Origin: Paenibacillus sp. CF384
GTDB lineage: Bacteria; Bacillota; Bacilli; Paenibacillales; Paenibacillaceae
Direction: 5' to 3'
Length of the DNA: 64,000 nt
Assembly: GCF_900106745.1 (NCBI RefSeq)
Contig: NZ_FNNV01000017.1
Location: 1 to 64,000, forward strand
Positions 34,549 to 44,432 of the stretch are shown here, piece after piece. The position numbers were made by a program, and so were the translations under genes. Under the pieces are notes generated by a model that did not search any database, had not been told where the DNA came from, and was given only the letters and a program-made list of their open reading frames with translations. Numbering within the stretch: the first letter of the stretch is position 1; each line of letters opens with the position of its first letter.

Positions 34549-35369
34549 TGGTTAGGACGCCCCCAATCCGTGCGGCGGTCGCCGCGCCCCGAAACTTGTC
34601 CGCGGCGGTTGATGAAGTAGTAGCCGACGACAAGCAGCATCGTGAAGACAAAGATGAGTGTCGACAGCGCATTAATAGACAGTGAGACACCTTGTCGTGC
34701 TCTTGAGTAGATCTCAACCGAAAGTGTCGTAAATCCATTGCCGGTGACGAAGAACGTAACGGCGAAATCGTCGAGCGAGTACGTTAAGGCCATGAAGAAT
34801 CCTGCGAATATACCGGACTTGATGAACGGCAGTACAACCTTGGACAACACATCCCATTCCGTTGCGCCAAGATCCCGAGCGGCGTCGAGCAGCGAAGAGC
34901 TCATTTCCTCCAGCTTCGGCAGCACCATGATGACGACGATCGGTACGCTAAACGCGATATGGGAAATCAGCACAGAGGCAAATCCAAGCTTAATGCCGAG
35001 TATCGTAAACAGGATCAAAAAGGATGCCCCGATAATAACGTCAGGACTGACGATGAGCACATTGTTGAGCGACAGCAGCGCATTCTGATTTTTCCGCTTA
35101 CGCAGCCGGTGTATGGCAATGGCGCCAATTACACCAAGAATCGTTGAAATAACGGCGCTTAGCAGTGCAATGACCAGCGTATTGAGCAATATGATCAGCA
35201 AACGTGTATCGGCAAACACTTCCTTATACCAATCCAGCGTAAAGCCATCAAATCCATGCATCGTCCCCCCGCTGTTAAACGAGTAATAGGACAAGTACAC
35301 GATCGGTGCATACAAGATGATGAAGATGAGCCAGAGATAGACATTCGACAGCTTCAGTTTACGGTTCAT
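34545..35369 (-). CDS. potC: Spermidine/putrescine ABC permease PotC
   Basis: 274 residues with six membrane spans and the EAA-loop region SLLDAARDLGATEWDVLSKVVLPFIKSGI that docks on the ATPase. Order potA-potB-potC-potD and tight spacing identify it as PotC. It begins eight bases after potB and overlaps potD by four bases. Confidence 0.94.
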   Translation of the reverse strand: MNRKLKLSNVYLWLIFIILYAPIVYLSYYSFNSGGTMHGFDGFTLDWYKEVFADTRLLIILLNTLVIALLSAVISTILGVIGAIAIHRLRKRKNQNALLSLNNVLIVSPDVIIGASFLILFTILGIKLGFASVLISHIAFSVPIVVIMVLPKLEEMSSSLLDAARDLGATEWDVLSKVVLPFIKSGIFAGFFMALTYSLDDFAVTFFVTGNGFTTLSVEIYSRARQGVSLSINALSTLIFVFTMLLVVGYYFINRRGQVSGRGDRRTDWGRPNQ

Positions 35370-35377
35370 CGTTTGCC

Positions 35378-36223
35378 CTACCTCCTACTTCTGTTGCGAT
35401 TGCCGGTTAAGATCATAATGATCACCATCGCAATGATGAGAAATACAGCTATCGTGGCACCCATGCCCCAATCCTGCGTCACGAGAAAATGCTGTTCAAT
35501 GGCCGTTCCGAGCGTGATGACCCGGTTGCCTGCGATAAGCCGCGTAATCATGAAGAGCGACAGTGCAGGAATAAACACAGCCTGACAGCCGGATTTCACG
35601 CCGCTTAATGTAAGCGGGAAGATGACCCGGCGGAAGGTTGTCCACGTCGATGCGCCAAGATCGCGAGAGGCATCCACGAGCGAGGGGTTCAGCTCCTCAA
35701 GCGCATTAAATACAGGCAGAATCATGAACGGAATGAAGATATAGACCGAAACGAATATAAAGCTGAAATCCGTAAACAAAATTTGCTGATTTCCGATGCC
35801 GATCAGCTCGAGGATCGCGTTGACGGCTCCATAGGTTCCGAACAAGCCGATAAACGCATAGGTTTTGAGCAGCAAGTTAATCCAGCTTGGAAGAATGATC
35901 AGCAGCAGCCACAGCTGTTTATGTTTGGTCCGGGTAAGCAGATATGCAGCCGGATAGCCAATCAGCAAAGAGAAGAACGTAATTAAGAAGGCGTACCAGA
36001 ACGAGCTGAATGTCATCTTCATATAGACTGGCGTGAAGAAATGCGCATAGTTACTGAAGGTGAAATTGCCTTCAACATCGAAGAGCGAGTCGTAGACGAT
36101 GAGCACGATCGGCGCAACAACGAACAGCAGCATCCACAGCATGTAAGGTACCAGATACAAATTACGAGAGCGTGACTGCGTTTGGATAGGCGCGTTTAAT
36201 TGGGCTTGCGCTTCGTTCCTCAT
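35378..36223 (-). CDS. potB: Spermidine/putrescine ABC permease PotB
   Basis: 281 residues, six membrane spans, EAA-loop [31 protein letters not shown]. It forms the channel with PotC. Its ATG overlaps the potA stop by four bases. Confidence 0.94.
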   Translation of the reverse strand: MRNEAQAQLNAPIQTQSRSRNLYLVPYMLWMLLFVVAPIVLIVYDSLFDVEGNFTFSNYAHFFTPVYMKMTFSSFWYAFLITFFSLLIGYPAAYLLTRTKHKQLWLLLIILPSWINLLLKTYAFIGLFGTYGAVNAILELIGIGNQQILFTDFSFIFVSVYIFIPFMILPVFNALEELNPSLVDASRDLGASTWTTFRRVIFPLTLSGVKSGCQAVFIPALSLFMITRLIAGNRVITLGTAIEQHFLVTQDWGMGATIAVFLIIAMVIIMILTGNRNRSRR

Positions 36224-37320
36224 GAGTAGGCTTCCAGCCTTCTATCGAACTCTTCCTCGGTCTCATTGAAGCGCATGACATGAATGGCCTCCGGGTCGAA
36301 GGTCAATCCGATGGCCTCGCCAACCTGTGCTTTGCGCGTGGAGTGAACAAGCCACTTATTGCCGGCAGCATCGATGCACTGAATTTCAAAATGAACGCCG
36401 CGGAACAGCTGCGCCTCTACTTTAACCTGCAGCTTACCGTCCTCCGGACGTGTAATCTCTAAGTCCTCCGGTCGGATGACAATGTCTACCGGTTCATTCG
36501 GCTGCAGCCCCTGATCGACGCATTCGAAGGATTTTCCCGCAAACTCGACTTGAAAATCCTGCTTCATCCTCCCTGCCACAATGTTCGATTCCCCGATAAA
36601 ATCAGCCACGAAGCGGTTGATCGGCTCATCGTAGATGTCCATCGGCGTACCGCTTTGCTGGATGACGCCCTCGCTAAGCACGAAGATTTCATCCGACATC
36701 GCGAGCGCTTCCTCTTGGTCATGGGTCACGAATATGAACGTAATGCCAAGGCGCCGCTGCAGCTCGCGCAGCTCCACCTGCATCTCGGTGCGAAGCTTAA
36801 GGTCAAGCGCAGAGAGCGGCTCGTCCAACAAGATGATTTCAGGCCGATTTACGATAGCCCGTGCGATGGCTACCCGCTGCCGCTGACCGCCCGACATCTC
36901 CGTAATTTCACGGTTCTCATAGCCGACAAGATTGACGAAACGGAGTGCTTCAAGCACTTTCTCTTTGATTTCGGACGGTTTTATTTTCTTAATACGCAGG
37001 CCAAATGCAATGTTCTCGAACACATTCAGATGCGGAAACAGCGCATAATCCTGGAATACAGTGTTCACTTGGCGTTTGTTCGCAGGGATATGATTAATGA
37101 CGTTCCCGTTAAAATAAATCTTGCCTTTCGTAGGCTCCGTGAATCCGGCGATCAATCGCAGAATCGTCGTTTTGCCGCAGCCCGAGGGACCGAGCAGCGT
37201 GTAGAACTTGCCGCGCTCGATCTCGAAGCTGACATCCTTCAGTACGGCGGGATCGCCCTCGTACTGTTTGGTTACGCCTTGGAATGAAATGATGGCTTCG
37301 CTGGCAGGTTGTACATTCAT
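36220..37320 (-). CDS. potA: Spermidine/putrescine ABC ATPase PotA
   Basis: 366 residues. Walker [11 protein letters not shown], signature [10 protein letters not shown], Walker [13 protein letters not shown] and H-loop VTHDQEEA are intact; residues after about 270 form a TOBE-type regulatory domain. It energises polyamine import. First gene of the operon, with AAGGAGG upstream and a 140-base promoter region ending at the DinB terminator. Confidence 0.95.
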   Translation of the reverse strand: MNVQPASEAIISFQGVTKQYEGDPAVLKDVSFEIERGKFYTLLGPSGCGKTTILRLIAGFTEPTKGKIYFNGNVINHIPANKRQVNTVFQDYALFPHLNVFENIAFGLRIKKIKPSEIKEKVLEALRFVNLVGYENREITEMSGGQRQRVAIARAIVNRPEIILLDEPLSALDLKLRTEMQVELRELQRRLGITFIFVTHDQEEALAMSDEIFVLSEGVIQQSGTPMDIYDEPINRFVADFIGESNIVAGRMKQDFQVEFAGKSFECVDQGLQPNEPVDIVIRPEDLEITRPEDGKLQVKVEAQLFRGVHFEIQCIDAAGNKWLVHSTRKAQVGEAIGLTFDPEAIHVMRFNETEEEFDRRLEAYS

Positions 37321-37409
37321 CGTGGCGCTGCCTCCTTATGTAAATAAATAGATATAGCGGACTAACCTCTATTGGATAGTATAACCAATTGCAGCCATCA
37401 CATGAAGCA

Positions 37410-37454
37410 CAAAAATGACCGTTCAGGACATGCTTCCCGTTCGGTCATTTTGTA
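37410..37454 (-). terminator. Terminator of the DinB gene
   Basis: AAAATGACCG and CGGTCATTTT form a ten-base stem around a 20-base loop. It is symmetric enough to work in either direction. Confidence 0.75.
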
Positions 37455-37461
37455 CAAGCTC

Positions 37462-37941
37462 TTAAGGCCGAGCCAGCAGTATTTTGTATACTTTGATCAT
37501 GCTCATATGCATGCCTTCATGATAGAGATTCAAGCTGAGAAACTCTTGCGGCGATGATAGCGAGATTCCGGTAGAAGTCGTATACGGCTGAGGAACCTTC
37601 TCCTCCAAGCGATGCGCGATCGTTTCTTGAATGCGTTCCACTTGGCTGCCGAGAAGCTGCTTTAATTCATCAAGTGTAGGCAGTGTCGAGTCCGCCGGCC
37701 ACTGAAGCGGTGAAGTGCCGAATTCGAACCATTCCTTGAAGCCTTCAGGCCGATGAAGCGGAAGCTCGAGGTATTGAAATGCAAAGCGTTCCTGCACAAC
37801 GTAGATATGCCCCAGCTGCCAGCGAATCGAATTGCGGAATCCGTCCGGTATCCGGTCTGCCAATTCCTCCGTAACACCTTCCAATAGCTTCAATGTCTGA
37901 TTTCGCACAAATTTGAGCTGCGTGAATAAGAACTGATCCAT
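37462..37941 (-). CDS. DinB/YfiT-like metal-dependent protein
   Basis: 159 residues from ATG 37941 (GGAG eleven bases upstream). Four-helix DinB-like fold with three metal-binding histidines expected from RWQLGHIYVVQE and the late LYHEGMHMSMI. Members include bacillithiol S-transferases; the precise role cannot be set from sequence. Divergent from the EamA gene. Confidence 0.82.
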   Translation of the reverse strand: MDQFLFTQLKFVRNQTLKLLEGVTEELADRIPDGFRNSIRWQLGHIYVVQERFAFQYLELPLHRPEGFKEWFEFGTSPLQWPADSTLPTLDELKQLLGSQVERIQETIAHRLEEKVPQPYTTSTGISLSSPQEFLSLNLYHEGMHMSMIKVYKILLARP

Positions 37942-38071
37942 GGTCGCTTTCACTCCAATCCATTGACTATGTGTTCCACTATATCATGTTAAGTGATAGA
38001 GAGGGCAGGAATTAAACCCGGGAAAGCGAATTGTCCCACATACGTACTTCCGGAAAAAGGATGATCACACC

Positions 38072-38914
38072 ATGCTAAGCACAGCTTTCTTACTCGTATT
38101 GGGCTCAGGTTTCCTGCACTCCGTATGGAACTTATTCACGAAACGCAGCCTCGACAAAAATGTATTTCTCTGGTTGTGTCAGCTCGTTGGTATTGTGCTG
38201 ATGCTGCCTTGGGCAATTGCACTATGGGATGGCTCACACCTCAGCAGCAGCGGGTGGTGGATCATTGCTGCCGCCGCTGCCCTTCATGGACTATATACCA
38301 TCTTGCTGGCAGCCGCTTACTCCGTCGGTGACTTGTCCCAGGTATATCCGATCATGCGAGGTACCAGTCCTTTATTAGTCCCACTGGTTGGTGTCACCTT
38401 GTTGGGCGAACAACTGACCCCAGCCGGTTTCCTCGGCGTAGTGTGCATCGTGATCGGGATTGTTGCGCTCAGCAACATTAAACCTGGGGGAGGCGGCTCT
38501 CTACGTGCACCACTGCTCGCTCTGGCAGTTGGGCTTTGCATTGCCAGCTATATCATCGTGGACAAACTCGCCCTTGAGTACGTGCCCGCAATCGTGCTGA
38601 ACACGCTGACAACAGTAGGCAATCTGCTCGCTTTGACGCCAGCTGTTATTCGTTCTAAAGGCATCAAGCGAGAGCTTCGCCAGAATGGAAAAATCATGCT
38701 ACTATGCGGGATTATCGCGCCTGGCGGCTATTTGATTTTCTTATACGCGCTGTCGCTTGGCCCCGTCTCGCTGCTGGCCCCCATGCGCGAAATCGGCACC
38801 GTATTCGGCACCCTGATGGGTATTCTGATTCTCCACGAGAAGCAGGGCAAGCAGCGGATTTGGTCCTCCGTGTTCATCACTTGCGGCGTAATTGTACTTG
38901 GTCTATGGGGCTAG
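38072..38914 (+). CDS. EamA/DMT superfamily transporter
   Basis: 280 residues, about ten membrane segments in two EamA repeats (each about 140 residues), typical of drug/metabolite transporters. The segment AAAYSVGDLSQVYPIMRGTSPLLVPLVGVTLLGE ends the first repeat; SLGPVSLLAPMREIGTVFGTLMGILILHEK is its counterpart. Substrate unknown. It converges closely (25 bases) with the adenylyltransferase-like gene. Confidence 0.9.
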   Translation: MLSTAFLLVLGSGFLHSVWNLFTKRSLDKNVFLWLCQLVGIVLMLPWAIALWDGSHLSSSGWWIIAAAAALHGLYTILLAAAYSVGDLSQVYPIMRGTSPLLVPLVGVTLLGEQLTPAGFLGVVCIVIGIVALSNIKPGGGGSLRAPLLALAVGLCIASYIIVDKLALEYVPAIVLNTLTTVGNLLALTPAVIRSKGIKRELRQNGKIMLLCGIIAPGGYLIFLYALSLGPVSLLAPMREIGTVFGTLMGILILHEKQGKQRIWSSVFITCGVIVLGLWG

Positions 38915-38938
38915 GCTTAGTTCGACTGCCCGATTGGC

Positions 38939-39808
38939 TTAGAACTGCTGCGCATCCGGCTCAAGCTGCTGGATCTTCTCCATATACGCGATGACCCTGC
39001 GGTCACGTGTGTGAGGGTAATCGTAGCCCAGCTTCTCGCCGAGCTCGACTGCCAGCTTACGGAACAAATCCGTCATCGCGAAGAGTGCACGCCAATTGTC
39101 CTCATGGCTCGCGCCTGCATAGGTTTGTTCCAACTCGGCCCACGTCCGCTCGTCCAAGTAACGTTTGAACCAGCGTCCATTTTTGCCCGGATTCACCTTC
39201 CAATCCCCGTTCACCCCAATATACCATTCCACCATTGGCATCAACTTTTCAATTCGGATGACAGTGTCCAGCATGTACTTGGCGTAAAACAGCTCATCTC
39301 TCCATAAGCTCTTCGCCACATATGTGATATCCCACCAAAAGGCGGTCAGCCGCGAATGATAGTCTTCACGAGAGGGCTTATCGGTGATAAAACCGGTATG
39401 CTGCGGCTGTTTCATGCTCGCTGTCAGTCCGTCTTTGTCCAGCAGCACCCGGTACCCGATATCTAGCTCCTCCGGCAGCAGCGGCATGCTCAATATCTCC
39501 TGCAATTGCTCGACCGGATAGACTTGAAAATCGATCCGAACGCCATCCTCGAATAGAACTAACCGAGTAATCGAGCGTTCATGATCTTCCCGGTACTCGG
39601 TCATAATGCCGCCGAACTGCGTAATCCACGCATCACTTCCGCGAAACGGAGTCATCTCCGTCACCACAAGCTCGATATCATAGTCCGACAGCAAGTCTAC
39701 CGGAGCATTGGGGTTCGCACGCGAGCTCGTCATAATCACAGCCCGTATCATGCTGTTTTTCTGCGTCCAAGTCACCAGTTTGCCGAGAATTTCCTCCATA
39801 TTGCGCAT
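38939..39808 (-). CDS. Aminoglycoside 6-adenylyltransferase-like protein
   Basis: 289 residues matching the AadE-type adenylyltransferase family. The nucleotidyltransferase motif is LLSDYDIELVV (Asp-x-Asp) near residue 40, followed by VRIDFQVYP with the third Asp. AFWWDITYVAKSLWRDELFYAKYMLD and EWYIGVNGDWKVNPGKNGRWFKRYL are family hallmarks. Chromosomal members in spore-formers are often intrinsic and not tested for resistance, so the phenotype is uncertain. AAGGAG precedes the ATG. Confidence 0.9.
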   Translation of the reverse strand: MRNMEEILGKLVTWTQKNSMIRAVIMTSSRANPNAPVDLLSDYDIELVVTEMTPFRGSDAWITQFGGIMTEYREDHERSITRLVLFEDGVRIDFQVYPVEQLQEILSMPLLPEELDIGYRVLLDKDGLTASMKQPQHTGFITDKPSREDYHSRLTAFWWDITYVAKSLWRDELFYAKYMLDTVIRIEKLMPMVEWYIGVNGDWKVNPGKNGRWFKRYLDERTWAELEQTYAGASHEDNWRALFAMTDLFRKLAVELGEKLGYDYPHTRDRRVIAYMEKIQQLEPDAQQF

Positions 39809-40045
39809 TGTATGATGAACTCCTTATCGTTTGGTTGTATTTGTGACGCCAAAAGGCTTATGCACAGAAGGCACGTTCCCCTTCATCTTACCAATCTGCT
39901 CGAATATTCGTACAGCGTAATATAACATTGTATCCCAGAGCGCCTGATGTTTATAATTAGTCCAATGAAGCTGATAGGCTTGCGGGTAAGATTCAAAGAT
40001 CGGACATGCAGCATTCAGCTATAGAGAAGAAAGGACGGATCAGCC

Positions 40046-40594
40046 ATGTGGAGTGAGCTGTGGAGATTGTTTATTTCGTTCGGCAGAGCGACGATGCTGG
40101 GTTATGGAGGCGGACCGTCCATTATTCCGCTGTACGAGAATGAGGTTGTGAGCCGTATGAAGTGGATGACGACAGAGGATTTCGGTCATGCACTTGCGTT
40201 TGGCAACTCGCTGCCGGGACCGATTGCAACGAAGCTTGCTGCTTATATCGGCTTCAAAGTAGCCGGCTGGGCAGGAGCTGCGATTGCCCTCGCTGCCGTT
40301 GTGCTGCCAACGGCTTTGCTGATGATCGTGCTCGTCGGCGTCATGTCGAAGCTGCAAAATAACACCATCATCAAGGGCATGATTCGCGGCATCCAGCCTG
40401 TCATCTTCGTCATGATGGCGATGCTGGCGTATGATTTTGCCAAGTTTGCCATGAAGACGTCACCTGGTGTGATTACCTTCATCCCTTTCCTGCTCGCGGT
40501 TGCATTCTTCATCATGGTGTATTACTTGAACCTCAATGCGGTATGGGGCATCATTGGCGCGCTTGCGATCGGGGCATTATTCCTGCGGGGATAA
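40046..40594 (+). CDS. Half-size chromate transporter family protein (single domain)
   Basis: 182 residues, one CHR domain: FISFGRATMLGYGGGPSIIPLYENEVV is the conserved N-terminal repeat motif, followed by FGNSLPGPIATKLAAYIGFKVAGW. Short ChrA proteins usually come as adjacent pairs that make one transporter. I see only one here; the next gene is a lysozyme. The partner may be elsewhere, or the protein may form homodimers. Chromate efflux is a family-based possibility only. Confidence 0.88.
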   Translation: MWSELWRLFISFGRATMLGYGGGPSIIPLYENEVVSRMKWMTTEDFGHALAFGNSLPGPIATKLAAYIGFKVAGWAGAAIALAAVVLPTALLMIVLVGVMSKLQNNTIIKGMIRGIQPVIFVMMAMLAYDFAKFAMKTSPGVITFIPFLLAVAFFIMVYYLNLNAVWGIIGALAIGALFLRG

Positions 40595-40735
40595 CGTGTG
40601 TAATGGGTATGAGAACATCCCTGGCTATGGGCGGCTTAGGGGTGTTTTTTCGTATTTAGGCCGGATGATCAGTCCAAATGCCTCTCATTCTCATAAGCTA
40701 GTACGACTACATCTATTAGAATGGAGCTGAATGTG

Positions 40736-41659
40736 ATGCAAGCAAAGAGCCCAAGCAATATAAAAGCCATTGATGTATCGCACCATCAAGGCGTCATTGA
40801 TTGGAAGAAAGTACGGGCGGCCGGGGTACTTGCTGCTTTCATAAAGGCGTCAGAGGGTACTACGTTCAAAGACGATAAATTCGCAACGAATGCAAACGCT
40901 GCTGCTGCAGCCGGCATCAAGACCGGATTCTACCACTACGTGCATCCGGAATCGAATGATGCGAAGTCGGAGGCGGCTCATTTTGCCAATACGATCAAAG
41001 GGTTCAGATCAGACTTCCCTCATGTGCTCGATGTGGAGGGAGACGCGGGCCAAGTGTCTGTTTCCAAGCTTACGCAGTGGTGCGTGGACTGGCTGACGGA
41101 GGTCGAACGGCTGACAGGCCGTCCGACGATGATCTACACAGGGGCAAGCTTTGCCAAAACCAATCTAGGGCAGCCGCTTGGTCAATGGCCGCTGTGGGTT
41201 GCTCACTATGGCGTAGATCAACCGATGGGTAACCCGACCTGGAGCGAGTGGGCGGTATTCCAGTATTCCGATAGCGGGAGTGTCGATGGGATCGGGGGCA
41301 ATGTCGTGGACTTGAACGCGATGGAGCAGGCATTCTATAACCAATATGCCAATCCGGGCCAGCCTCAGCCGCTAAGTCCGGAAGATACGATCAAAATCGT
41401 CGTCAACGATAAATTAGCCGCTTTTGGCCGCATTGTCGATGGCAGCACCTACGTGCCCTTGCGCCAGCTTGGCGAATCGCTGGGCGTACCGGTTTACTGG
41501 GACTCCGCCACTTCAACCCCCTATGTGAATGGGCAGCCCGTCACGAACTATAAGCTATTCGACAACAGAACGTACATCGGCATTCGTTCTACAGCCGAAC
41601 TCCTCGGCGCCAAAGTCTCGTGGGATGGCGTGAATAAGAAGGTTTATATTTATATGTAG
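40736..41659 (+). CDS. GH25 lysozyme fused to a stalk domain
   Basis: 307 residues from ATG 40736 (GGAG nine bases upstream). The GH25 muramidase covers about 10-200 with AIDVSHHQGVIDW, TGFYHYVHP and the catalytic LDVEGD; it cleaves the peptidoglycan glycan backbone. Residues about 220-307 are a copper-amine-oxidase-like stalk domain (VDGSTYVPLRQLGESLGV, RTYIGIRSTAELLGAKVSWDGVNKKVYI). No signal peptide is present, so release would need lysis or another route, as with phage-type lysins. Confidence 0.9.
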   Translation: MQAKSPSNIKAIDVSHHQGVIDWKKVRAAGVLAAFIKASEGTTFKDDKFATNANAAAAAGIKTGFYHYVHPESNDAKSEAAHFANTIKGFRSDFPHVLDVEGDAGQVSVSKLTQWCVDWLTEVERLTGRPTMIYTGASFAKTNLGQPLGQWPLWVAHYGVDQPMGNPTWSEWAVFQYSDSGSVDGIGGNVVDLNAMEQAFYNQYANPGQPQPLSPEDTIKIVVNDKLAAFGRIVDGSTYVPLRQLGESLGVPVYWDSATSTPYVNGQPVTNYKLFDNRTYIGIRSTAELLGAKVSWDGVNKKVYIYM

Positions 41660-41710
41660 CAAGGGCCGTGCTGCCGTCACACTCAGCATACGAGCTAGGC
41701 CACGACTGAT

Positions 41711-41970
41711 GCTGAGAGTGCAGAAACGGAACTCTCAGCGCCGAAACCTTGCCAAATTGAAGCTGAGAGTCCCGAATTCGGTCTCTCAGCAGGAAAACTA
41801 ACTTCATCCACTCCGCGACGGATGCTGAGAGTGCAGAAACGGAACTCTCAGCGCCGAAACCTTGCCATAATAAAGCTGAGAGTCCCGAAACCGATCTCTC
41901 AGCAAACAAACTAACCTTATCCTCCCCCACGATGGTTGCTGAGAGTGCGGAAACGGAACTCTCAGCGCCG
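41711..41970. repeat. GAGAGT palindrome array, 113-base period (locus 4)
   Basis: Five palindromes of the form GCTGAGAGT, 10-11 bases, ACTCTCAGC or CTCTCAGC. GCTG begins at 41711, 41762, 41824 and 41938, so spacings are 51, 62 and a 114-base unit step. The long linker contains AAAACTAACTTCATCC. It lies right after the lysozyme and about 40 bases ahead of the TAACG element. Confidence 0.87.
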
Positions 41971-42010
41971 AAACCTATTAACGCTGCCGTGGGGCAGCGT
42001 CATATCGCGC

Positions 42011-42193
42011 TAACGAATCGTACAGGTCTTATTTAGGGGGAAAATCCCCCTAAATTATTCTAACGAATCGTGGGGGCCTTATTTTGAGGAAATGGTGCTA
42101 AACGGGGCGTTTATACACGTAATAGGACCTGTACGATGCGTTAGAATTTCACAACCACACTTTTTGCTGATATAAGACCTGTAAGATTCGTTA
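42011..42193. repeat. TAACG element, plus-plus-minus-minus, 183 bases (copy B)
   Basis: Forward copies starting CTAACGAATCGTACAGGTC with TAACG at 42011 and 42061; reverse copies with TAACG ends at 42143 and 42193. Spacings (50, 50) and total span (183) equal those of copy A at 33241-33423 although sequences differ. Between the first two copies lies a perfect hairpin TTTAGGGGG, AAAA, TCCCCCTAAA. The stretch 42194-42318 holds no gene I can see. Confidence 0.87.
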
Positions 42194-42318
42194 GAATTCC
42201 ACGGCCACAGCGAAGGGTGCGGAAATGTAGTTGTGATTGCGGTTGTGATGAGGATCCTCTATTGGAGTTGGAACCGCAGTCGGGGGTGGCTGAGTTTGCC
42301 GGAATACGAAGAACGTAC

Positions 42319-42347
42319 AAAGACCGCCTCTTCGAGGCGGTCTTTGT
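42319..42347. terminator. Terminator of the oxidoreductase gene
   Basis: Perfect hairpin AAAGACCGCCTC, short loop, GAGGCGGTCTTT 25 bases past the oxidoreductase stop. Confidence 0.85.
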
Positions 42348-42371
42348 GGCAATACGACACCTTGAGGAGGT

Positions 42372-43322
42372 CTAATCCGCGAGATGCAGGACAATTCGCC
42401 CGCGGCCATGGCCGGACTGACTCAGGTCTTGCGCCTTGGCAGCCTCCGCAAGCTGGAAGTGCGCGCCGACATGCGTCTTCACGAGGCCGTCAGCCATCAG
42501 CGCCGCAATCTTGCTCAGCGCATCCACCGCGGGCAGCTTATTCGAGAACATCGCTTTAACGCCGCGTTCCTGCGCGCGCTCAGCCGATGGCTGGCTCACC
42601 AGCGAGATCAGCCGGCCGCCCGGTTTCAGCACCTCGAACGATCGGTTCTGCGTCTCGCCGCCGACCGTATCCAGCACCAAATCCACGTCAGCCGCCGCAT
42701 CCTCGAACCGTGCCTGCTTGTAATCCACGACAACGTCTGCGCCGAGCGAGGCTGCATAGTCGACGTTGTCCGTTCCGCAGGTGACGATCACTTCGGCGCC
42801 TCTCCATTTGGCTAACTGCACCGCGAACAGTCCGACACCACCGGCCGCACCATGAATCAGCACCCGCTCTCCCGCTTCAAGTCCACCGACCTCAAACAGC
42901 GCTGACCAAGCGGTCGTAGCACCGCCTGAGATTGTAGCAGCCTCATCGAAGGTAAGCCCGACTGGTAACGGCACCAGAAAATCCGCTGACGCAAGGGCAT
43001 ATTCACTATAGGACCCATACGTGGTTCTTCCGAAAACAGCCTGCCCCTTCGTAAACGCGGTCACTCCCGGACCCACTTCCTCCACAATACCCGCGAGCGA
43101 AGATCCCGGTATATAAGGAAAAGTGAGCGGCCTGAACTTCTTAAACATCCCTTCTCTAACTTTCCATTCAATCGGCAGCACGCCCGCGGAATGGACACGC
43201 ACAAGCACTTCTCCCTCACCCGGCTGCGGACGCGGAATTTCTTCGAACTGCAGTTCCTCTGAACCGCCATATTGGTGAACGCGTATCGCCTTTATCATGT
43301 GATCACTAAATCCGTTACTCAT
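42372..43322 (-). CDS. NADP-dependent quinone oxidoreductase-like protein
   Basis: 316 residues of the medium-chain dehydrogenase family without zinc ligands. The GroES-like half starts AIRVHQYGGSEELQFEEIPRPQPGEGEVLVRV; the nucleotide-binding motif is LIHGAAGGVGLFAVQLAKWRGAEVI. It probably reduces quinones or enones with NADPH. Divergent from a LysR-type gene that may regulate it. The start is between two candidate ATGs; 43322 has GAGGGG upstream. Confidence 0.9.
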   Translation of the reverse strand: MSNGFSDHMIKAIRVHQYGGSEELQFEEIPRPQPGEGEVLVRVHSAGVLPIEWKVREGMFKKFRPLTFPYIPGSSLAGIVEEVGPGVTAFTKGQAVFGRTTYGSYSEYALASADFLVPLPVGLTFDEAATISGGATTAWSALFEVGGLEAGERVLIHGAAGGVGLFAVQLAKWRGAEVIVTCGTDNVDYAASLGADVVVDYKQARFEDAAADVDLVLDTVGGETQNRSFEVLKPGGRLISLVSQPSAERAQERGVKAMFSNKLPAVDALSKIAALMADGLVKTHVGAHFQLAEAAKAQDLSQSGHGRGRIVLHLAD

Positions 43323-43488
43323 TCATCAAAACCCCTCTCACAAACACTCTCTATCGCAACAATTACAACGCTATACGTATACGTTCTGCTTCTTTCCCCA
43401 GTTTATCCACTCTCGTTAATAATGTATAATACATATTAAATGATGTCTTCATAACATTAACATTATGAGTGATTGGAGCAAAATAAGC

Positions 43489-44370
43489 ATGGAACTGCTG
43501 CAGCTGCGCTATTTTCAAAAAGTCGCCAGACTTCAACATATGACAAGAGCCGCGCAAGAGCTGCATATCGCGCAGCCCGCGCTTAGTCAGAGCATCGCCC
43601 GGTTAGAGGAGGACCTCGGTGTCCCGCTCTTCCACCGTCAAGGACGGCAAATTCGGCTGAACAGCTACGGGCAAGCTTTTCTGGCCAAGGTCGATATTGC
43701 CCTGCACGCCCTAGAAGAAGGCAGGCGTGAAATCCATGATATGAACGGTACGGAACGGGGGCATCTTCATATCGCGACAACGACCTTGGCTCGTTTCTCC
43801 GAGATGATTCGCGCTTATATGGAGGAACATCCGGAGATTAATTTGCGTATCTCTCAGGTGTCGACGGAGGAGGCAATCCCGCTTATTGAAGCCGGAGAAA
43901 TCGATTTCTGCTACACGACACCACCCATCGACAAGCCCGGCATCGGCAGCGTTCCGCTGCTGCGTGAGGAGATTTTCATCGCGGTCCCGCCTCATCACCG
44001 ACTTGCGAGCCATACGTTGATCAATCTCAGCGAGATCGCAGACGAGCCCTTCATAGGCATGAAAGAGGGCACTCGGCTGCGCGGCATGATGGATCAGTTC
44101 TTCAGCTCGCGCGGCATGAAGCCTAACATCGTATGCGAAGTGGACGAACCCGCAGCGCTGCGGAGCTTCGTCGGTGCCGGCCTTGGGATCGCGCTCTTAT
44201 CCGCCTGCAAGAGAGAAGAAGCTTCGCCGCTCGTTCTGCTGCCCATCAATGATCCCAATTGCCGCCGGACCATTCAGCTCGCATGGCTGGAGAAGCGTTA
44301 TCAATCGCAGGCGGCGCGCTCGTTTAGGGAGTATGTCACGCACTATTTTGCCAAAGATGCCAAAAGCTGA
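43489..44370 (+). CDS. LysR-type transcriptional regulator
   Basis: 293 residues from ATG 43489 (GGAG ten bases upstream; the earlier ATG has none). N-terminal winged helix with MTRAAQELHIAQPALSQSIARLEEDLGVPLFHRQGRQI; effector-binding domain about 90-290. The intergenic region with the divergent oxidoreductase contains the near-palindrome TAATGTATAATACATATTA, a possible LysR site. Effector unknown. Confidence 0.93.
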   Translation: MELLQLRYFQKVARLQHMTRAAQELHIAQPALSQSIARLEEDLGVPLFHRQGRQIRLNSYGQAFLAKVDIALHALEEGRREIHDMNGTERGHLHIATTTLARFSEMIRAYMEEHPEINLRISQVSTEEAIPLIEAGEIDFCYTTPPIDKPGIGSVPLLREEIFIAVPPHHRLASHTLINLSEIADEPFIGMKEGTRLRGMMDQFFSSRGMKPNIVCEVDEPAALRSFVGAGLGIALLSACKREEASPLVLLPINDPNCRRTIQLAWLEKRYQSQAARSFREYVTHYFAKDAKS

Positions 44371-44432
44371 ATAGTCCGCCTGCCCTTCGCGAACAATGTA
44401 ACTGACATTTACAGCCAAGGGGGCAGTACCAT

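Noticed and set aside
41711..41970. GAGAGT palindromes as ordinary transcription terminators
   Set aside because: No T-runs follow the stems, the copies are tandem at fixed spacing, and dedicated terminators with T-runs exist at the gene ends.
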